Positions 52,381 to 56,066 of a stretch of 56,066 nucleotides of DNA are shown here, piece by piece. The notes under the pieces were generated by a model, which did no database searches, had not been told where the DNA came from, and worked only from the letters and a program-made list of their open reading frames with translations. The DNA comes from JABHIE01 sp964584805. GTDB taxonomy: Bacteria > Planctomycetota > UBA1135. The DNA lies in NCBI GenBank assembly GCA_964584805.1, contig CAZPAY010000015.1, forward strand, positions 1 to 56,066, given 5' to 3'. Position 1 is the first letter of the stretch. Every line of letters starts with the position of its first letter. A program made the position numbers and the translations under genes.

Positions 52381-53134
52381 GGAAAAGCCACTCAACCAAT
52401 CGGCAGACGCAAGTCGCGGTGGGCCGGAAAGTTGGCGAGAGCGTTTTTCTGGTTGGATTTCAGCCGTAGTGACGCTTGCTATTCTTGGCATTGCGACTTG
52501 GGGTTTTTCTTATGCGCTCGCCTCCTTTGTGCCGCCGTCTTTTGAAGCGCAAGTGTTTCAATGGGGCGACATCTTTGGCGACGAATTGCCAGACCATCCC
52601 GAGCATGAGCGTGCGCAGCGCATTTTTGGCGAGTTGGTGGCACAGGCGAATTTGCGCGACTTGCCTTTCCGGCTAAGCGTGGTTGACATGGCTACGCCCA
52701 ATGCATTCACCGTTCCAGGTGGCCGCATTTTTGTCACGGATGAGCTCTTTGAAGAATGCGAAAGCAACATCGGCCTCGCTTTTGTGCTGGCTCATGAACT
52801 GGGCCATCAACGCCATCGCCACACGCTCAAAGGTTTGAGCTGGGCTTTGCTTTCCAAATCAGTACTACGCATCCTTGGGATAAATAGCGGAGCCAACCTT
52901 AAATTGGCCTCGAGTTTGCTTGGGTTAAAATTCTCGCGCAGTCAAGAAATCGAAGCCGACGACTTTGCTATGGAATTGATCCAACGCACTTACGGCACAA
53001 CCGAAGGTGCGCTTGAACTTTTTGAAAACCTCGTCACCACGCAATCGGTTTTCCAAAAAGAATGGAAGGGGTTTTTATCCACCCACCCAGACATGGGTGA
53101 GCGGATAAAGCGTTTCAAAAAGCAATCGCCTTAA
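52370..53134 (+). CDS. membrane-anchored M48-family zinc metalloprotease
   Basis: The ATG inside the end of the preceding gene gives 254 residues. A membrane span (ISAVVTLAILGIATWGFSYA) near residue 30 precedes the protease domain: PNAFTVPGGRIFVTDELFE, the zinc motif FVLAHELGHQRHRHTLKG (~141) and the third-ligand segment SRSQEIEADDFAMELI. The tail FLSTHPDMGERIKRFKK is typical of the Oma1/BepA/HtpX group. It probably acts on envelope proteins under stress. It converges on thiC with TTAA stop overlap. Confidence 0.88.
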   Translation: MKFKEKPLNQSADASRGGPESWRERFSGWISAVVTLAILGIATWGFSYALASFVPPSFEAQVFQWGDIFGDELPDHPEHERAQRIFGELVAQANLRDLPFRLSVVDMATPNAFTVPGGRIFVTDELFEECESNIGLAFVLAHELGHQRHRHTLKGLSWALLSKSVLRILGINSGANLKLASSLLGLKFSRSQEIEADDFAMELIQRTYGTTEGALELFENLVTTQSVFQKEWKGFLSTHPDMGERIKRFKKQSP

Positions 53135-54768
53135 ACCTCGGTCGCCTCTTCCGGGATGTAAACCTCACCACCGAGTTGGGCAAACTCACTCGATTTGTCC
53201 CCCATCGCCTCGCGGACTTCTTCGGTGATTTTCATCGCGCAAAACTTAGGGCCGCACATGGAGCAAAAGTGCGCGACCTTGGCATTTTCAGCCGGCAAAG
53301 TTTGGTCGTGAAAATCGTAAGCCGTGACCGGGTCCATCGACAAACGGAATTGGTCGTGCCAGCGGAATTCGAATCGTGCGAGGGAAAGGGCGTCGTCCCA
53401 ATCGCGAGCATTAGGCAGACCTTTGGCGACATCGGCTGCATGAGCAGCAATGCGGTAGGTCACTACGCCCGTTTTGACATCATCACGATCGGGCAAGCCC
53501 AAGTGCTCTTTGGGCGTGACATAGCAAAGCATCGCGCAACCCATTGAGCCGATATTGGCGGCGCCAATGGCCGATGTAATGTGGTCATAGCCAGGTGCTA
53601 CATCGGTCACGAGCGGCCCTAATGTGTAGAAAGGAGCCTCAAAGCAATGCTTAAGCTGCTCATCCATATTTTCTTGGATGAGGTGCATCGGCACATGGCC
53701 GGGGCCTTCAATCATGACTTGGACATCATGCTTCCAGGCGATTTTGGTTAACTCGCCCAGCGCACGCAATTCGCCAAATTGCGCTTCGTCGTTGGCGTCG
53801 GCAAGTGAGCCAGGCCGCAGGCCATCACCAAGACTGAAGGTGATGTCGTAATCTTTCATCACCTTGCAGATTTTTTCGAATCCGGTGTAGAGGAAATTTT
53901 CCTCGTGATAGGCCAAACACCATTTTGCCATGATGCTGCCACCGCGTGAAACAAGCCCGGTCACGCGCTCAGCCGTGAGCGGCACGAAACGCAGCAAAAC
54001 GCCCGCGTGAATCGTGAAGTAATCGACACCTTGTTCAGCCTGCTCAACGAGTGTTTCGATGTACAAATCAAGGGTCAACTTTTCGGGGTCGCCATTGACC
54101 TTTTCGAGTGCTTGGTAAATCGGCACCGTGCCTATCGGCACGCTGGAATTGCGCATGATCCACTCACGCGTTTGGTGAATATTTTCACCCGTGGACAAAT
54201 CCATCACGGTGTCAGCGCCCCACATTGTCGACCATTGCAATTTCTCGACCTCTTCAGCAATGGAAGAATGTGTGGCGGAGTTGCCAATATTGGAATTGAT
54301 TTTAGTGCGGAACTTCCGCCCAATAATGACGGGCTCAAGTTCGGTGTGGCAGCGATTTGCCGGAATCACCGCGCGACCTTCTGCAATCTCGACACGCACG
54401 AATTCAGGCTCGACACCCTCACGCGCAGCGACAAATGCCATCTCTTCTGTAATCACCCCTGCTCGCGCCCAACGCATTTGCGTCCAGCCGCGGCTTTCGT
54501 CGTCGCGACCTTTTACCCAAGCCTCGCGCAGTTTCGGGATGCCTTCGCGCGGGTCAAAGCCCTGTGGCCCCGTGGTGTCGTAGAGGTCAAAATGCCCCTC
54601 GGTGGACAGATGCACCCGCCGGAATGGGACTTTTAGCGCGTGGCCGTTGTGCTCAAGCTCAAGGCACTCTTTGGTCGAGCCGGGCCAGCATTCTTCGAAA
54701 GTCGGAATGGAACGAGGAGTGAGCTCACCGCTCTCCTCACGATTTGTGGTTAATGTAGTTTCAGTCAT
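53131..54768 (-). CDS. thiC: phosphomethylpyrimidine synthase
   Basis: ThiC is a radical SAM enzyme that rearranges AIR into HMP-P, the pyrimidine half of thiamine. The substrate AIR is made by PurM, also encoded here. The product has 545 residues. Key parts are INSNIGNSATHSSIAEEVEK, MDLSTGENIHQTREWIMRNS, SLGDGLRPGSLADANDEAQF, MIEGPGHVPMHLIQENM and the C-terminal cluster motif FCSMCGPKFC. It is preceded by a TPP riboswitch whose 3' side contains the Shine-Dalgarno sequence. Confidence 0.97.
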   Translation of the reverse strand: MTETTLTTNREESGELTPRSIPTFEECWPGSTKECLELEHNGHALKVPFRRVHLSTEGHFDLYDTTGPQGFDPREGIPKLREAWVKGRDDESRGWTQMRWARAGVITEEMAFVAAREGVEPEFVRVEIAEGRAVIPANRCHTELEPVIIGRKFRTKINSNIGNSATHSSIAEEVEKLQWSTMWGADTVMDLSTGENIHQTREWIMRNSSVPIGTVPIYQALEKVNGDPEKLTLDLYIETLVEQAEQGVDYFTIHAGVLLRFVPLTAERVTGLVSRGGSIMAKWCLAYHEENFLYTGFEKICKVMKDYDITFSLGDGLRPGSLADANDEAQFGELRALGELTKIAWKHDVQVMIEGPGHVPMHLIQENMDEQLKHCFEAPFYTLGPLVTDVAPGYDHITSAIGAANIGSMGCAMLCYVTPKEHLGLPDRDDVKTGVVTYRIAAHAADVAKGLPNARDWDDALSLARFEFRWHDQFRLSMDPVTAYDFHDQTLPAENAKVAHFCSMCGPKFCAMKITEEVREAMGDKSSEFAQLGGEVYIPEEATEV

Positions 54769-54769
54769 T

Positions 54770-54856
54770 TCACTTTCCTACGCCGGTACGACCCGGGTCA
54801 GGTTCGAGGGGTTTATTCTCAGGCACCCGTCAGCGCCACCCCCAGTGGAACCCTCA
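54770..54856 (-). promoter_or_regulatory. TPP riboswitch (THI element) controlling thiC
   Basis: On the minus strand the conserved THI-box pieces occur in order: CTGGGGGTGGCGCTGACGGG, CTGAGA (54822-54817), then ACCTGA (54803-54798), GGGTCGTACCGGCG and AGGAAAG. The segment AGGAAAGTG near the thiC ATG lies at the closing (P1) side and also serves as the ribosome-binding site, with no room for a separate terminator. Ligand binding should therefore block translation initiation when TPP is plentiful. Confidence 0.93.
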
Positions 54857-54861
54857 CTATA
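54856..54861 (-). promoter_or_regulatory. putative -10 box (TATAGT) of thiC
   Basis: TATAGT on the minus strand immediately precedes the TPP aptamer, so transcription would start at the aptamer's first bases. No good -35 was seen. It is 21 bases from the opposing TATACT box of the divergent gene. Confidence 0.5.
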
Positions 54862-54882
54862 AGCCACGATGCGCCGATTCCC

Positions 54883-54888
54883 TATACT
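54883..54888 (+). promoter_or_regulatory. -10 box (TATACT) of the gene at 54895
   Basis: TATACT is followed by exactly six bases (tctcgc) and the ATG, the same leaderless layout as at purC, aroA, lat and trpS. Confidence 0.55.
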
Positions 54889-54894
54889 TCTCGC

Positions 54895-55500
54895 ATGACT
54901 GCTGGAAAAAAAATTGCTGTGGGGTGCGGTGTCACTCTCTTGTTGGTGGCACTCGCCCTAGGTGGAGGCACTTGGTACGTTTTCAACAAGGCAAACGCGT
55001 CTTTTGATGCCGTCGAAATCCAAGCTCGCGCGCATGCGATTTTGCCCATTGCGATCCCAGACCACTGCAAACCAAAAATCAGTTTTGCACCCGATGGTGA
55101 GTTTACGACGACCGTTTTCTTCTCCGAGGAAGAAGATCAACTCGTCATCAGCATCACGGGCATGGGTGACGCCCCCTCCGACGATGCCCACTTAAAAATC
55201 ACGCAAGATGCCTCCATGGCCGGTGGCGGCTCATCACCAAACCCAACTGGCGACAACGAAGTTGAGGTCCTAGAAAAGCGTGACTGGCCTTTTGTTTTCC
55301 GCGGGCAGGAGATTGATGCTCGAGTCACGCTTGAGAGCCGACGCGAGATCAACATGGATAGTTTTTACATTCCTATTGCACTTCGAGACAGCCATGCCAT
55401 CCTGACCATCGCTGCCGTTCAAGGCGCCTTTACTCAACAGGATGTGCTGAATCTCTTGGATACTTTGCCCGCAGATTTTGAGCTTGCGGCGGCGGAGTAA
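54895..55500 (+). CDS. single-span membrane-anchored hypothetical protein
   Basis: The product has 201 residues with an N-terminal membrane span (VGCGVTLLLVALALGGGTWY) and a beta-rich outer part (FTTTVFFSEEEDQLVISITG, LESRREINMDSFYIPIALRD). I do not recognise a family. It is divergent from thiC and shares the 34-base promoter region, but nothing else ties it to thiamine. It ends three bases before the stop of the convergent gene. Confidence 0.6.
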   Translation: MTAGKKIAVGCGVTLLLVALALGGGTWYVFNKANASFDAVEIQARAHAILPIAIPDHCKPKISFAPDGEFTTTVFFSEEEDQLVISITGMGDAPSDDAHLKITQDASMAGGGSSPNPTGDNEVEVLEKRDWPFVFRGQEIDARVTLESRREINMDSFYIPIALRDSHAILTIAAVQGAFTQQDVLNLLDTLPADFELAAAE

Positions 55501-55503
55501 GTT

Positions 55504-56066
55504 TTACCAGTAACGCGGCTTGCCGTTTTCAACGGTGAAGATGCGCTCAAGTTTGCGCGAGCCGTCTTCAACGAGCCAGTAGAGGCGATTCACAGGCAAG
55601 TCTTCAAAGACGACGGGGTCATCGCCTGACTCTTTGCGCCCGTGGGACTTCCACTCGCCGCTCCAATAAAACAATTCGTAAGTCTTGCCTGATTTGACGG
55701 TCAACTCAGGGTAGTTGGATTGTGTATCCGCATCACCGTGCTCAGGGCGCAGAGTCGTCATCGCCACAGCGCAAGTGCCCTCGCCGCCATTTAGGATTTG
55801 ACGCGTGCCGTCTTCGCGCAACAAAAACGGAGCATTCGCAGGGACGAGATCGCCATCGCGCACATAGGCCGGTAGGTAGCAAACCTTGGCGCCAATGCGC
55901 TCGAAGTTTGCCGTCATGGCATCGTGGTTGACACGCCCCACCGCGAGGCCAATCCAGCGGCCGCCATTGAACACGGCGAGACTCGCGAAAACATGCTCAG
56001 GGTTCGGAGCTTCGATAAGCGGGAAGTGAAAAGTCTTGGCATGCATGTTCTCATCCGTGACATCGG
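55504..56066 (-). CDS. C-terminal part of a transglutaminase-like protein (partial)
   Basis: The frame is open to the window end, so an ATG at 56046 is probably internal. The visible ~187 residues (DVTDENMHAKTFHF, FASLAVFNGGRWIGLAVGRV, AKVCYLPAYVRDGDLVPANA, PFLLREDG) resemble the beta-sandwich region that follows the catalytic domain in secreted transglutaminase-like proteins, where a DVT motif, a '...FN...W' strand and 'YLPAYY...LVPAGNPF' recur. The catalytic part would be outside the window. The end, YWLVEDGSRKLERIFTVENG, matches the usual closing strands. Confidence 0.6.
   Translation of the reverse strand, partial: DVTDENMHAKTFHFPLIEAPNPEHVFASLAVFNGGRWIGLAVGRVNHDAMTANFERIGAKVCYLPAYVRDGDLVPANAPFLLREDGTRQILNGGEGTCAVAMTTLRPEHGDADTQSNYPELTVKSGKTYELFYWSGEWKSHGRKESGDDPVVFEDLPVNRLYWLVEDGSRKLERIFTVENGKPRYW

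Overview
The window reads as one contig of a Gram-negative-type bacterium with a moderately high GC content and very dense gene packing. Lipoprotein signal peptides, a TolC-type outer-membrane protein and beta-barrel lipoproteins indicate a double membrane. A tandem-duplicated UvrA, an XPB-type helicase, many HEAT/TPR lipoproteins and large multidomain secreted proteins with TPR, peptidase and thioredoxin folds suggest the PVC group, most likely Planctomycetota. That placement is inference; there is no rRNA, tRNA, CRISPR array, prophage or insertion sequence here to settle it. Bases 267-338 are a poly-G run plus ten Ns, a scaffold join, so the first 266 bases may not truly adjoin the rest.

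Layout. 1-5298 (minus): purM leads a run of overlapping genes (secreted hypothetical, esterase-like protein, MFS/spermidine-synthase-like fusion, membrane-anchored hypothetical, two gap-broken genes). 5332-7320 (minus): secreted subtilisin-like protease. 7413-11157 (plus): dxr, rseP and a UbiA-family prenyltransferase. 11171-12790 (minus): HEAT lipoprotein, divergent from a Dus enzyme. 13806-18042 (minus): thiL, tsaE, an ECF sigma factor, its putative anti-sigma factor and a TolC-like protein. An orphan pseudopilin lies opposite the start of thiL.

18565-31521 (minus) is an eight-gene chain, mostly with overlapping ends: aroA, TPR/HEAT lipoprotein, dacB, inositol monophosphatase, double uvrA, XPB helicase, XPB/Ssl2 N-terminal-like protein, ThiE/TenI-like protein. 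purC (plus) and mnmG (minus) converge. 34367-46314 (plus) carries a secreted hypothetical, tig, clpP, clpX, an apparently inactive M1-peptidase-like protein, a DHH phosphoesterase, rlmN and a 1203-residue multidomain secreted protein. 46311-49773 holds lat, a hypothetical gene, rnpA-yidD and trpS. 49884-51518 holds a beta-barrel lipoprotein with its own promoter and terminator, a tiny lipoprotein and a haem-oxygenase-like protein. 51600-53134 has two YbjQ-family genes and an M48 protease. thiC follows under a TPP riboswitch, then two hypothetical genes, the last cut by the window end.

The two most striking signals are (i) a repeated promoter pattern, usually TAGAAT placed 6-7 bases before the start codon, which predicts that many transcripts here are leaderless, and (ii) a translationally coupled DNA-repair cassette that joins a UvrA carrying a dead second copy to an XPB helicase pair of the kind known from TFIIH. 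Convergent genes repeatedly share their stop codons in a 4-base palindrome, again showing extreme compaction. No intergenic stretch reaches 300 bases.
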